Positions 53,035 through 61,406 are shown, numbered from the stretch's first letter. The stretch: DNA of 64,000 nt from Rhizobium sp. C4 (GCF_021026315.1 NZ_JAJNCX010000005.1:268555-332554); one strand, 5' to 3'. Translations and numbers: made by a program. The notes: generated by a model not told the origin, from the letters alone.

Positions 53035-53907
53035 ATGAAATTCGTCAGCTACAAAGAAAAGAGCGGCCGCGAGAGCTGTGGTCTCGTAATCGGCAACGAA
53101 ACGAATCCAGCCGGTATCATCGATCTCGGCGACCGTTATGCCTCGGTTCGCGCGTTGCTTGCCGATCCGGCCGGGCTTGACTATGCCCGGTCACGCATTG
53201 GCACTCAGCCCTCCGTCGCCTGGGGCGATGTGCGGCTGCTTCCGGTGATCACGGACCCGTCGAAAATCCTCTGCGTTGGCGTGAATTACGCGAGCCATGT
53301 CAAGGAAACCGGCCGTGAAATGCCGACGAAGCCGATGATCTTCACTCGTTTTGCCGAGACGCAGATCGGCGCGAATGAAGACATGATTTGCCCCAAAGTG
53401 TCGGAGCAGTTCGACTATGAGGGCGAACTGGCTGTCATTATCGGCAAGCGCAGTCGCTATGTGACGCCCGAGCAGGCCATGGAACGCGTGGCAGGCTATT
53501 CCTGCTACAACGACGGCAGCGTTCGCGATTGGCAGCGGCACTCGCAGCAATTTGCGCCGGGCAAGAATTTTCCGAAAACGGGTGCATTCGGCCCCTGGCT
53601 GGTCACGACCGACGAACTGCCCAACATCGCCGCGCAGACGTTGAAAACCCGCCTGAATGGTCAGGAAGTGCAGAGCGCAACGCTTGATGATCTCATTTTC
53701 AGCGTGCCGGAACTGGTTTCCTATTGCTCGAGCTTCATCACGCTTGAGCCGGGCGATGTGATCATCACCGGCACGACCGGGGGCGTCGGCGCCTTCCATA
53801 AGCCGCCACTCTGGATGAAGGCGGGCGACCGTGTCGAGGTCGAAATTTCGGGCATCGGCGTGCTCAGGAATGGTGTCGCCAAAGAGGCGGCGGATTTTGC
53901 GGTCTGA
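53035..53907 (+). CDS. Fumarylacetoacetate hydrolase family protein
   Basis: A 290-residue FAH-fold enzyme. The metal-binding residues are Glu129 and Glu131 (DYEGELAVIIG) and Asp160 (YNDGSVRDWQ), with the conserved opening KILCVGVNYASHVKE. The family hydrolyses or decarboxylates C-C bonds of ring-cleavage products, such as acylpyruvates and 2-hydroxy-hexadienedioates. ATG 53035 has GGAGGA upstream. Directly precedes the extradiol dioxygenase gene, which fits a meta-cleavage pathway. Confidence 0.9.
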   Translation: MKFVSYKEKSGRESCGLVIGNETNPAGIIDLGDRYASVRALLADPAGLDYARSRIGTQPSVAWGDVRLLPVITDPSKILCVGVNYASHVKETGREMPTKPMIFTRFAETQIGANEDMICPKVSEQFDYEGELAVIIGKRSRYVTPEQAMERVAGYSCYNDGSVRDWQRHSQQFAPGKNFPKTGAFGPWLVTTDELPNIAAQTLKTRLNGQEVQSATLDDLIFSVPELVSYCSSFITLEPGDVIITGTTGGVGAFHKPPLWMKAGDRVEVEISGIGVLRNGVAKEAADFAV

Positions 53908-53935
53908 TCAAGCGCAGCAGCAAGAGGAGACTTCA

Positions 53936-54826
53936 GTGAGCTATCTTATTCGCCAGATGGGCCATATCGCGCTTGCGACACCCGACCCCGAAGGCTCGGC
54001 GCAGGACTTGGCCGAGATTTCGGGACCGCGCATCATCGCGCGCACCTCCGATCTAGTTACCCTGTCGAGCAACAACCGCCGGCACGAAGTCGGCTATTTC
54101 AAGAGTTCCCGGAAGGCAGCGCTTGCGATCGGGCTGGAAGCGATCAACGCGGAGGCCGTCGGCGAAGTGCGCCGTCGCGCCATGGATCATGGCTGCAAGA
54201 TCCTGTCCGAACGCTCCTATTTTCCAAATATCGAAAAGGCCCTGCGGTTTCTCACACCGGAAGGGCCGATTTTCGAGGTGCATACGCCGGTGCCGCGCGA
54301 TCAGAACGCCCGCTATGTCGGTCACGGCGTTCACCCCGTCCGTCTGGAACATGTCAACGTTCGTGTCGAGAACGCCAAGGCGTTCGGGGGGCTTTGCGAG
54401 GCCGTTTTCGGGATGCGGCTTTCCGACCGGACCACGAATGATGAGTTGCAGTGGCTGCGGGCCGCTGACGGTTTCCATCACACGCTCGCAATCGGGACCG
54501 GCGAAGCAAAGCTGCACCACTATGGCTTCGATGCGCGCTGCTTCGAAGACCTCGCCAAGGTTGCCGATACGCTGGCGCTCAAGAGCCGGACGATGCTCTG
54601 GGGGCCGGGCCGTCACGGGGCGGGCGACAACATCTTTACCTATTATGCCGATCCGAACGGCTGCGTCGTCGAGAACTCCATCGAGATGGAGCGCATCGAC
54701 TGCGATGATGTCTATGCGCCGCGCACATGGTCCCTCGGCCCGGAAAGCCGGGTGCGCAATCTCTGGGGGCCGCTGGAAGGTCCCGAATACAGGGCTGCCG
54801 GCATACCCTTTGCGCTGGAACCCTGA
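53936..54826 (+). CDS. Extradiol (VOC-type) ring-cleavage dioxygenase
   Basis: A 296-residue two-domain type I extradiol dioxygenase. The predicted Fe(II) ligands are His139 (VRLEHVNVRV), His194 or 195 (KLHHYGFDA) and Glu246 (PNGCVVENSIE). The family opens catechols between a hydroxylated and an adjacent carbon. The start is GTG 53936, after AGGAGA; a longer upstream frame overlaps the hydrolase gene. Together with the FAH protein and the two hydroxylases it supports meta-cleavage of a substituted catechol. Confidence 0.87.
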   Translation: MSYLIRQMGHIALATPDPEGSAQDLAEISGPRIIARTSDLVTLSSNNRRHEVGYFKSSRKAALAIGLEAINAEAVGEVRRRAMDHGCKILSERSYFPNIEKALRFLTPEGPIFEVHTPVPRDQNARYVGHGVHPVRLEHVNVRVENAKAFGGLCEAVFGMRLSDRTTNDELQWLRAADGFHHTLAIGTGEAKLHHYGFDARCFEDLAKVADTLALKSRTMLWGPGRHGAGDNIFTYYADPNGCVVENSIEMERIDCDDVYAPRTWSLGPESRVRNLWGPLEGPEYRAAGIPFALEP

Positions 54827-54871
54827 CGCAAAGGCTCTCTCAAGCAAAATGACAATCGGGAGGAATAGCAA

Positions 54872-55519
54872 GTGGCTAGAATAGTTGTTGTCGGTGGAAC
54901 CGGTTATGCCGGACGCCATATCGTGCGCGAGGCTGCGGGCCGTGGTCATCAGGTCACCTCCTTCAGTCGGTCGGGCGCATCCGAGTCCGTGGCGGGTGTC
55001 GATTATCGGCATGGCAACGTCACGGATCTAAACGCTCTGAAAACCGCGATACAGGGGGCCGATGTTGTCGTCGGGTCTCTCTCCCCGCGCGGCGAACTTA
55101 GCGGCGCGCTGACCTCGGCCTATCGGGGCGTTTTCGGACTTACGGCCGACGCGAAGGCACGGCTTCTGGTCGTGGGTGGGTTTACGGCGCTTCGTCCGAG
55201 CACGGGCGCGCAGCGCTTCATCGATGCCGGCACAGTCGCGCCCGAATTTGCCGCTGCGGCGCGGGAAACCGCGGATGTGCTGGAGAACTTGCTTGCTGAC
55301 GCACCAAGCAACCTCGACTGGCTTTATATGAGTCCCGGTCGCGTATTCGGGGCCTTTGCACCCGGCGAGCGCCGTGGGGCCTATCGCATCGGCGATGAGG
55401 TGGCGCTCTTCGACCCGGAAGGAAAATCGGCAATCGGCGGCGAGGATTTCGCATCTGCTGTCGTCGACGAGATCGAAAAGCCGAGCCGTCATCGCGCTCA
55501 TATTCAGTTTGTCTATTGA
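54872..55519 (+). CDS. NAD(P)-binding protein (NmrA/SDR-a type)
   Basis: A 215-residue atypical SDR with the dinucleotide motif VGGTGYAG at residues 7-14 and no YxxxK active site, close to NmrA/YwnB-like NAD(P)H-binding proteins. The start is GTG 54872 after GGGAGGA. It might be a reductase or a redox sensor. Role in the pathway unknown. Confidence 0.8.
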   Translation: MARIVVVGGTGYAGRHIVREAAGRGHQVTSFSRSGASESVAGVDYRHGNVTDLNALKTAIQGADVVVGSLSPRGELSGALTSAYRGVFGLTADAKARLLVVGGFTALRPSTGAQRFIDAGTVAPEFAAAARETADVLENLLADAPSNLDWLYMSPGRVFGAFAPGERRGAYRIGDEVALFDPEGKSAIGGEDFASAVVDEIEKPSRHRAHIQFVY

Positions 55520-55541
55520 GCAGGGTTGCGCGGGGGCTTTC

Positions 55542-56747
55542 ATGAGTGGCGTCGTCATTATCGGAGCTGGCCACGGGGGAAGCCAGCTCGCCGTCAGTTT
55601 GCGCGATGAGGGTTATAAAGGGGCCGTTACGCTGATCGATGCGGACGGCGAACTTCCCTATCACAAGCCGCCCCTTTCCAAGACCTTCCTTAAGGAGAGT
55701 GACGCCAGGCCGCTGCCTCTTCGCCCGGCAAGTGCTTACGACGATCGCGGCATCGAGAGGGTCGTCGGGCGTGTGACATCGGTCGATGCGAATGGTCGGC
55801 GACTCAAATTGGAGAGCGGTCCCAGCCTTTCTTACGAGCATCTCGTTTTTGCCACCGGCTCGCGCAACCGCAGGCTTTCAGCGTGGCCGGCGGCCGGCAA
55901 TGTGTTTTCGGTGCGCTCGCTTGCAGATGCGCATGCGCTGCGAATAGCCATGGCGGAGGCCCGTCGTGTGGTGATCGTCGGCGGGGGCTTTATCGGTCTC
56001 GAGGTTGCAGCGGCGATCCGGTCTACCGGCCGCGATGTTGTTGTGCTGGAAACAGCCGACCGCGTTCTGAGGCGCGTGGCGGCGGCGGACACGTCGGCGG
56101 CTATCGCGGCCGTTCTGGAAGACATGAATGTCGATCTGATCACCGGTGCCCGGATCCTTGACGTTGTCTCCAAGGGCGAACGCATCACCGCGCTCGAAAC
56201 CGACCGGGGCAGGGTTGCCTGTGACCTCGTTGTGGTCGGAATTGGTGCAGATGCGGATAGCGACCTTGCCCGCGCGGCGGCGGTGGCAGCCGACAATGGT
56301 GTCCTGGTGGACGAGGCGTTGCGGGCGGCCTTGCCCGGTGTCTGGGCCATCGGCGACGTGGCGAATGTCGCATCGCCTCAGACCGGAACCCGCTTGCGGA
56401 TTGAGAGCGTGCAGAACGCCACAGATCAAGCCCGCCACGTTGCCAAGAGCATTGCGACGTCAAAGGTCACGCCCTATCAGGCCGTCCCGTGGTTCTGGTC
56501 CGATATCGGCCCGGCCAAGCTTCAGATTGTCGGTCTGTCTGCCGGTTCGACGGAGCGTATTGTTCGCGGTGAACCGGGACGGCTGGCCGTCTATCACCTG
56601 CGCGGTGCGGAGCTCGTCGCCGTCGAGACCGTCGGCAATCCGGCCGAACATATTCTCGCGCGCAGGCTGCTTGCTGCTTCCGTGAACCCGACAGCCGAGC
56701 AGATCAGGCTCGGACCTGAGGCATTGCGCGGGTTGATCAGCCTTTAG
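55542..56747 (+). CDS. NAD(P)H ferredoxin reductase (P450 electron transfer)
   Basis: A 401-residue flavoprotein of the putidaredoxin-reductase type. The FAD fold is GAGHGG (residues 8-13), the NAD(P) fold GGGFIG (near 145), and ALPGVWAIGDVA marks the second FAD contact. It would pass electrons from NADH to the 2Fe-2S ferredoxin encoded next to it and on to the P450. ATG 55542 is 22 bases after the preceding stop. Confidence 0.9.
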   Translation: MSGVVIIGAGHGGSQLAVSLRDEGYKGAVTLIDADGELPYHKPPLSKTFLKESDARPLPLRPASAYDDRGIERVVGRVTSVDANGRRLKLESGPSLSYEHLVFATGSRNRRLSAWPAAGNVFSVRSLADAHALRIAMAEARRVVIVGGGFIGLEVAAAIRSTGRDVVVLETADRVLRRVAAADTSAAIAAVLEDMNVDLITGARILDVVSKGERITALETDRGRVACDLVVVGIGADADSDLARAAAVAADNGVLVDEALRAALPGVWAIGDVANVASPQTGTRLRIESVQNATDQARHVAKSIATSKVTPYQAVPWFWSDIGPAKLQIVGLSAGSTERIVRGEPGRLAVYHLRGAELVAVETVGNPAEHILARRLLAASVNPTAEQIRLGPEALRGLISL

Positions 56748-56835
56748 GGTCAAAACACAGAGGCTGCCAGCTCCGATGGAGAGTTGGCAGCCTCTTGAGT
56801 TTTCAAAGCCGATCCGATTATCAGCATGGATCGCG

Positions 56836-57159
56836 TTAATACTGGCTCTCCGGAACGAAAAAGATGGCCCCTTCGAAGCGGTCATCCACCTTCAGCTGGC
56901 AGCTGAGGCGGCTGGTGGGCCGCCGGGGAGAATTCACGAAGTCGAGCAGGTCGTTTTCAGCAGAGCCGGGCTCTCCGAGACGTTCAAACGTTTCCTCATC
57001 CAGATAGATGTGACAGGTGCCGCATGACATGGAGCCGCCGCACTCGGCAACGATGCCTTCGACACCATTGTCGATGGCGTTTTCCATGACTGACGTGCCG
57101 CTTTCGGCGGTCACTTCGCGTTTGCTTCCGTCGGGAGAGATAAAGATCAACTTAGGCAT
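56836..57159 (-). CDS. 2Fe-2S ferredoxin (putidaredoxin type)
   Basis: A 107-residue ferredoxin with cluster ligands Cys40, Cys46, Cys49 (CGGSMSCGTC) and Cys87 (SRLSCQLK), the vertebrate-type/putidaredoxin spacing. ATG 57159 begins MPKLIFISPDGSKREVTAES. It is the electron carrier for the P450 encoded 118 bases upstream in the same direction, and for the reductase encoded on the other strand. Confidence 0.92.
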   Translation of the reverse strand: MPKLIFISPDGSKREVTAESGTSVMENAIDNGVEGIVAECGGSMSCGTCHIYLDEETFERLGEPGSAENDLLDFVNSPRRPTSRLSCQLKVDDRFEGAIFFVPESQY

Positions 57160-57277
57160 GAAATGTCCTGGATTTCCGCAGCACTTGTGGAGGGAAGGAG
57201 TGCAGGGATAGTGCATTGCAGGCCCGACCGAATGGTTTCGGCCGGGCGATTGTATTCGCAAGCGTTCAACCGCTGCC

Positions 57278-58549
57278 TTATCCGTTCAGCCGAACCGGCA
57301 GCCGGTCGGGACCTCTAAATGACAAGGTCGGGAGAAAGCTGATGGTTTCCTCTTCGACCAGTTTCATCTTCGGGAAGGCGGAGGTCAGTTCCTCAAGAAG
57401 GATACGCAGTTCCATCCGTGCCAGTGGCGCGCCGAGGCAGTGGTGGATGCCGTTTCCGAACGCGATGTGGGATCGGGCATTGCTGCGGCCAATGTCGAAA
57501 ATCTCACCATCTGCGAATTGCTTTTCGTCCCGATTGGCCGATGTCAGTGAAAGCAGGACCTGTGAGCCCTGAGGGAGTTGAACACCCGCAATCTCGACAT
57601 CCACTTTGGCGCGGCGGCGCCAGGCTATGGTTGATGTCGCATAACGTAGACCCTCCTCGACCGCATTCGGGATCAGGGTTTGGTCATCGACGATCGCCTG
57701 CCATGTCTGCGGGCGCTTCAGAAGCTCGAAAAGCAAATTTCCGGCGGCGTTCGTCGTGGTTTCATGCGCGGCGAGCAACAGCCCGAACACCAGGCTCTTC
57801 ACCTCATTTTCGGTCAGAACGGAATCGTCATCCCCGCGTGCCGCCAGCAATGCGCTGGGATAATCGTCCCCCGGATGCTTCTTGCGTTGATCCACCAGCG
57901 CGGTGGCAAAATGCCAGAAGTCTGCCAGATCGCGTGCGGCTTCCATCTGCTGGTCATGGCTTAGCTTGCCGAAGATCAGCTTGATGCGAAGGTCGGCCCA
58001 TTGCTTCAGCTTACGCGCGTCCAGTTCCTTTTCGCCCAGCAGGAGAAACGCGACCTTTGCGGGATATTCGTAGGTGAAGGATGCAACGAGATCGATGACC
58101 TCTTCGCGGCTCTTCCTGATTTCATCGACATAGGATCGGGCAAGCGCCCTGACATCGGCTTCGTAGTTCTGGAACTTCTTCATGTTCAGAAAGGTGACGG
58201 CCGCATTGCGTCCGCGCGTATGCCTGGGCGGATCGCAGGCGACCTGGACGCTTTCATTGGTGAAATGCTGGTCCTGAAGAAACTGATGCATCTCCTGAGG
58301 CCATGGCACGATCGGAGCCGTCGCATTGGAGGCCGAGAACCGCTCGTGGTCCCGCAAGACAGCCAGCGCGTCCTCTCGTCGGGTCACGACCCAGCAATCG
58401 ATGCTGGGCGCATAGAAGATCGGCACCTCGGGTCGGACAGACGCGTAAAAATCCGTCATGCCTTGATGCTCGAACGGTTGAAAGCGTGCGCCCGCCTGAT
58501 GCATCGGGCATCCGACGGGGATTTCACTCGGATTGGCCATTGCGTTCAT
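57278..58549 (-). CDS. Cytochrome P450
   Basis: A 423-residue soluble bacterial P450. The oxygen-activation helix reads AAHETTT at 260-266, ExxR is Glu299-Arg302, and the haem-binding Cys371 is in FGNGIHHCLG. The residue before HETT is Ala instead of the usual Gly, Asp or Ala/Gly pair, a mild deviation. ATG 58549 has AGGAGG at an ideal distance; further frames lie upstream. With the ferredoxin and reductase it makes a complete class I monooxygenase, likely catalysing the first hydroxylation of the regulon substrate. Confidence 0.92.
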   Translation of the reverse strand: MNAMANPSEIPVGCPMHQAGARFQPFEHQGMTDFYASVRPEVPIFYAPSIDCWVVTRREDALAVLRDHERFSASNATAPIVPWPQEMHQFLQDQHFTNESVQVACDPPRHTRGRNAAVTFLNMKKFQNYEADVRALARSYVDEIRKSREEVIDLVASFTYEYPAKVAFLLLGEKELDARKLKQWADLRIKLIFGKLSHDQQMEAARDLADFWHFATALVDQRKKHPGDDYPSALLAARGDDDSVLTENEVKSLVFGLLLAAHETTTNAAGNLLFELLKRPQTWQAIVDDQTLIPNAVEEGLRYATSTIAWRRRAKVDVEIAGVQLPQGSQVLLSLTSANRDEKQFADGEIFDIGRSNARSHIAFGNGIHHCLGAPLARMELRILLEELTSAFPKMKLVEEETISFLPTLSFRGPDRLPVRLNG

Positions 58550-59059
58550 TTTTACCTCCTGAAAATCCGGCTCTGCTGCGTCAGCGAAAACCGGCGGCGA
58601 TCTGCAAATGATCGGCTTCACTTGAGCCATATGGCGAGATCCAATCCTGCGCAGTCACCCTGCCTCCTGCCGGATATATATTCTAGTATTTATGTTGCGT
58701 CAACAGACCGATTTATGCCCGCGAAGTCAATGCTGCCAGGCGAATGCGATGCTCGACTGTGGGCAAGGATGGGCTTGATCGGCCTGCTGGGCGGTACCCA
58801 AACGCGCAAAAGTCCGGTATCCGCCGCGCGACGATCACATGCGCATGCCTGACGACGAAGTGCTTCGGCATCATGTGCCGCGAACGTTGAACCACTGGAA
58901 GGTTATTTTCCTCAGACCTGAAATGCCGAGACTGACGGGTACCCAATGGCGGTGGGTCCGAAGAGCGTAGTGAAGATGAAGGTCCGGTCGAGCAGTTTAG
59001 GCGACATGCGTCGCCCGAACCAAGGATCTCGATAATAGAAAGCGTCGGGATTTCGCGCG
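58550..59059. other. P450 leader and unassigned spacer
   Basis: The first 150 bp hold the leader and regulon promoter of the P450 gene. The remaining 350 bp up to the end of the GntR gene show open frames without ribosome sites or family resemblance; I see no gene there. Confidence 0.5.
58675..58703 (-). promoter_or_regulatory. Regulon element/promoter 7 (P450)
   Basis: Minus strand TTGACG, 17 bp, TATATA, with ATACTAGAAT before the -10. Identical in core to promoter 3 (doxX). Full match to ATnCTAGnAT. Confidence 0.82.
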
Positions 59060-59782
59060 TCAGCGCTGAGACAGACGCTGTCGCCCCGTTTCGGTCTGCG
59101 ATGCCGAAGCTTTTTGCTGGCCCACTCTGGCGATCCGTTCTGAAACGGCCAGAACATGCTGCCTCATGATTGGGACAGCCGTCGCCGCATCGCGCGCCTC
59201 GATGGCGGCGATCAGAGCCTGATGTTCCTCATGCGCCACCTTGAGGCGTTCCATGAAGATGGGAGCCTTGGCGGTAGCGACCATGAAATCGCCGAGATCG
59301 CCCATGATTTCAGTGGAGTCTGCCAGAGCCGCCGAGCCGATCAGGTTGTGGATTTCGGAATGGAACCGCTGGTTCAGGCGGCGATAGTCTCGTGCGAGTT
59401 CGCTTTCGTTCGTCGGCCCCGTCACAAGCTGGCCGATCTCGACCGAGATGGACTTGAGCTGCCGGATATGCGCAGCTTCGGCCCGCTCGCAGGCCAGCGA
59501 TACACACACGCATTCCGCTTCGGCGAACAATTTGTAGAAGTCCACCATCTCCTGGACGCTGTAGCTGCGAGGGTAGCTGCCGACCTGGGGAATAATGCTG
59601 ATGAAGCCTTCAAGCGCGAGCCGACGCACGGAATCCATAACCGGCTGGCGGCTCACACCGAGGTCATTGGCAATAGCATCGATCGGCACCATGACATCGA
59701 CTTGAAGCGTGCCGTCCAACAGCATCTGTCTCACATGTTGATATACCTGAATGCCGAGGCCTGTCTTTTCCCGTCGAAGCAT
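59060..59782 (-). CDS. GntR-family regulator (FCD/FadR subgroup)
   Basis: A 240-residue regulator. The N-terminal winged helix (residues 12-75: IDAIANDLGVSRQPVMDSVR, LALEGFISIIPQVGSYPRS) is followed by an all-helical FCD ligand domain with the metal-binding pattern (LARDYRRLNQRFHSEIHNL, and HEEHQALIAAIEARDA). The start is ATG 59782 with AGGA upstream. It lies at the right end of the catabolic block and its own promoter carries the regulon element, consistent with a repressor that senses the pathway substrate or CoA ester and regulates itself. Confidence 0.9.
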   Translation of the reverse strand: MLRREKTGLGIQVYQHVRQMLLDGTLQVDVMVPIDAIANDLGVSRQPVMDSVRRLALEGFISIIPQVGSYPRSYSVQEMVDFYKLFAEAECVCVSLACERAEAAHIRQLKSISVEIGQLVTGPTNESELARDYRRLNQRFHSEIHNLIGSAALADSTEIMGDLGDFMVATAKAPIFMERLKVAHEEHQALIAAIEARDAATAVPIMRQHVLAVSERIARVGQQKASASQTETGRQRLSQR

Positions 59783-59814
59783 CACTTGTCCTGCAATTTG
59801 TCATCTAAAACACT

Positions 59815-59844
59815 AGTATAACTCTATCGCTGCCCGCTTTGCAA
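59815..59844 (-). promoter_or_regulatory. Regulon element/promoter 8 (gntR)
   Basis: Minus strand TTGCAA, 18 bp, TATACT, with ATACTAGTGT overlapping the -10. Nine of ten positions of ATnCTAGnAT. The weakest -35 of the set, as expected for a regulator gene. Confidence 0.65.
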
Positions 59845-59896
59845 TTCAGCGCGGTTCTTTTGCAGTCGCAGACAACGCTTTTCCTCGCCAATTGCT

Positions 59897-59956
59897 GCGG
59901 GGCGCGTTGGTGCATGGATCACATAATGGATCCATGCACCAACGCGCCCCGCAGAA
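59897..59956. repeat. 26-bp perfect palindrome with 8-bp loop
   Basis: The 26 bases at 59897-59922 are the exact reverse complement of 59931-59956; the loop is ACATAATG. One arm is the 3' edge of the flavoprotein gene fragment to its right, so the other arm is an inverted copy of it. Such a perfect inverted duplication usually comes from a template-switch or foldback repair event and is not the average GC-rich terminator. Confidence 0.9.
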
Positions 59957-60117
59957 TGTGAAGTAGATCCCTTTGGCCGACCAGCCCCGCGCCACGTCCG
60001 GCGAGACTGTGTGACGAGCGTTCGAAAATACGGACATCATGGCCGGCCCGCTGTAGGAGGATACCGGCGAAAAGCCCGGTGAGCGACCCGCCGGCGATTC
60101 TGATCTTGAGTTATCGC
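59940..60117 (-). pseudogene. FAD-dependent monooxygenase N-terminal fragment
   Basis: The minus strand reads LKIRIAGGSLTGLFAGILLQ and on through RAGHDVRIFERSSHSLAGRG and AGLVGQRDLLHILRGA, the FAD fold of 2-polyprenyl-6-methoxyphenol-hydroxylase-like enzymes. The start context is ATG CGA TAA, so the third codon is a stop where CAA would be expected, and homology ends at the palindrome after about 55 codons. A dead gene. Confidence 0.75.
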
Positions 60118-60132
60118 ATCGTCTTCTCCTAA

Positions 60133-60310
60133 ATGGCCAGCGGCCGCCGCCGGGTGGCGGCGATGATGGCGGAGCTTGATCAGGAGGCGCTTACGCCAAG
60201 CCCCGCGCCCTGCAGGCAGACAAGCGGCCAGCCGCCTTCTCGCCAAGCCGGAGTCGCCAACGCTGATCCGGCTGTGCCACCCAGGAACATGCCTGTCATG
60301 AACACGATGT
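60133..60310 (-). pseudogene. MFS transporter C-terminal fragment
   Basis: The minus strand encodes VFMTGMFLGGTAGSALATPA and WREGGWPLVCLQGAGLGVSA, the last two membrane helices of an MFS efflux permease, with an early stop (after GVSAS) and then IIAATRRRPLAI in the frame expected for the tail. It ends just ahead of the ribosome site of the FAD monooxygenase remnant, so the two once formed an operon. Confidence 0.65.
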
Positions 60311-60396
60311 TCAGTCGGCTAAGCGTTTAGGTTATCGGTTCGTTGAGCATACACAGTGGTCGCATACGAACTATCGAAGCGTTTTTCTAAGCAAAC

Positions 60397-60418
60397 GTCT
60401 ACCGAGCGCTCGGTAGAC
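60397..60418. promoter_or_regulatory. 22-bp perfect palindrome, TetR-type operator
   Basis: GTCTACCGAGC followed by its exact reverse complement GCTCGGTAGAC. Its length and the ACCGAGC half-site are typical of TetR-family operators. It lies upstream of the broken MFS gene, which suggests a lost TetR/MFS system; no tetR gene is seen nearby. Confidence 0.7.
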
Positions 60419-60423
60419 TCAGG

Positions 60424-60693
60424 ATGCTGCAACTCATACACCTGTCTGATCTTCACCTTGTTTCACCCGGTCAGGAACGACACGGACTCCGGCCCGAGGA
60501 GTGCTTGGCATCTTGCGTCTCCCACGTCGGACGCAAGCATGGCGATTCCGCCTTCTGCATTGTAAGCGGTGATCTTACTCATAACGTTGACCCACTGGGC
60601 TACGCCGAGGCAGCGCGTATCCTCTCCCAACTTCCCATGCCAGTACACCTGATGATCGGCAACCACCACGACCGTGACATTTTTCGAGAGGGA
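60424..60693 (+). pseudogene. Calcineurin-like phosphodiesterase fragment
   Basis: The frame begins MLQLIHLSDLHLVSPGQ and continues with FCIVSGDLTHNVDP and PVHLMIGNHHDRDIF: the first half of an Icc/CpdA-type metallophosphodiesterase, including the D-x-H, GD and GNHD metal motifs. After GNHHDRDIF the homology ends at about codon 88 of some 270, and the following codons are in the wrong frame over the P-loop NTPase gene. Truncated and presumably inactive. Confidence 0.75.
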
Positions 60694-60695
60694 TC

Positions 60696-61250
60696 ATGCA
60701 TATTGCAGTTACGGGTGCGCATGGCACAGGCAAGACGACATTCATCGATGATTTCACTACCGTTCATCGCGGCTATGAAAGCGTGCCGGAACCCTATTGG
60801 CTTCTTGAGCAGCAAGGGGTTGCGTTTTCCAATGGAGCAACGATACCTGATCTTGAAAAGCAGCTTGCCGAGAGCTGCAAGCTGATCCTGGGGCATGCTC
60901 ATGGCCGCGACGTGATCTTTGACCGCTGCCCACTCGACTTTCTCGCCTATTTAGAGGTTGTCAGTGCCCGTGAGGGCTTTGAATGGCTGCCCGGCGGCCG
61001 TGAACTGGCCAATATCAGCAAGGCGCTCGCCATGCTTGATGTGGTCATTTTCGTCCCCCTCAGATCTCCTGATGATATTCCGGTCCAGATTGAATTTCCC
61101 CGATTGCGGAGCCGCGTAGACCGGCGCCTCAAGACCATGCTTCGCGAAGATGATCTTGGGCTATTGCACAATGGGCCGCGTATTATCGAGGTTTTAGGTT
61201 TTCGGGCTCAACGCGTGGCGATGGCAGACTCGCTCCTTGGGCCTGCATAA
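60696..61250 (+). CDS. P-loop NTPase (AAA-type/kinase-like), hypothetical
   Basis: A 184-residue protein with the P-loop GAHGTGKTT at residues 7-15 and a second acidic motif DRCPLDFLAYL near 76-86, the pattern of AAA_28/thymidylate-kinase-like nucleotide phosphorylating enzymes. ATG 60696 has GAGAGGG upstream. It begins exactly where homology of the upstream phosphodiesterase ends, so it was either joined to it by deletion or was always a close neighbour. Function unknown; in phage and mobile islands such proteins are often nucleotide kinases. Confidence 0.7.
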   Translation: MHIAVTGAHGTGKTTFIDDFTTVHRGYESVPEPYWLLEQQGVAFSNGATIPDLEKQLAESCKLILGHAHGRDVIFDRCPLDFLAYLEVVSAREGFEWLPGGRELANISKALAMLDVVIFVPLRSPDDIPVQIEFPRLRSRVDRRLKTMLREDDLGLLHNGPRIIEVLGFRAQRVAMADSLLGPA

Positions 61251-61406
61251 GCACCTAAACGTACGCTCCAGCTGCTTTTGAAGCCGGAAATGTCGGCTTT
61301 ATGCCAATTTTTCTCGACAGCCCGGACAGTCTCTTCCCCGGCAGGAACTGTTGCGAAACAGGCTCTCTCTTCGCATTGCAAATCATTTCTGCTTTTCAAA
61401 AGCCTG

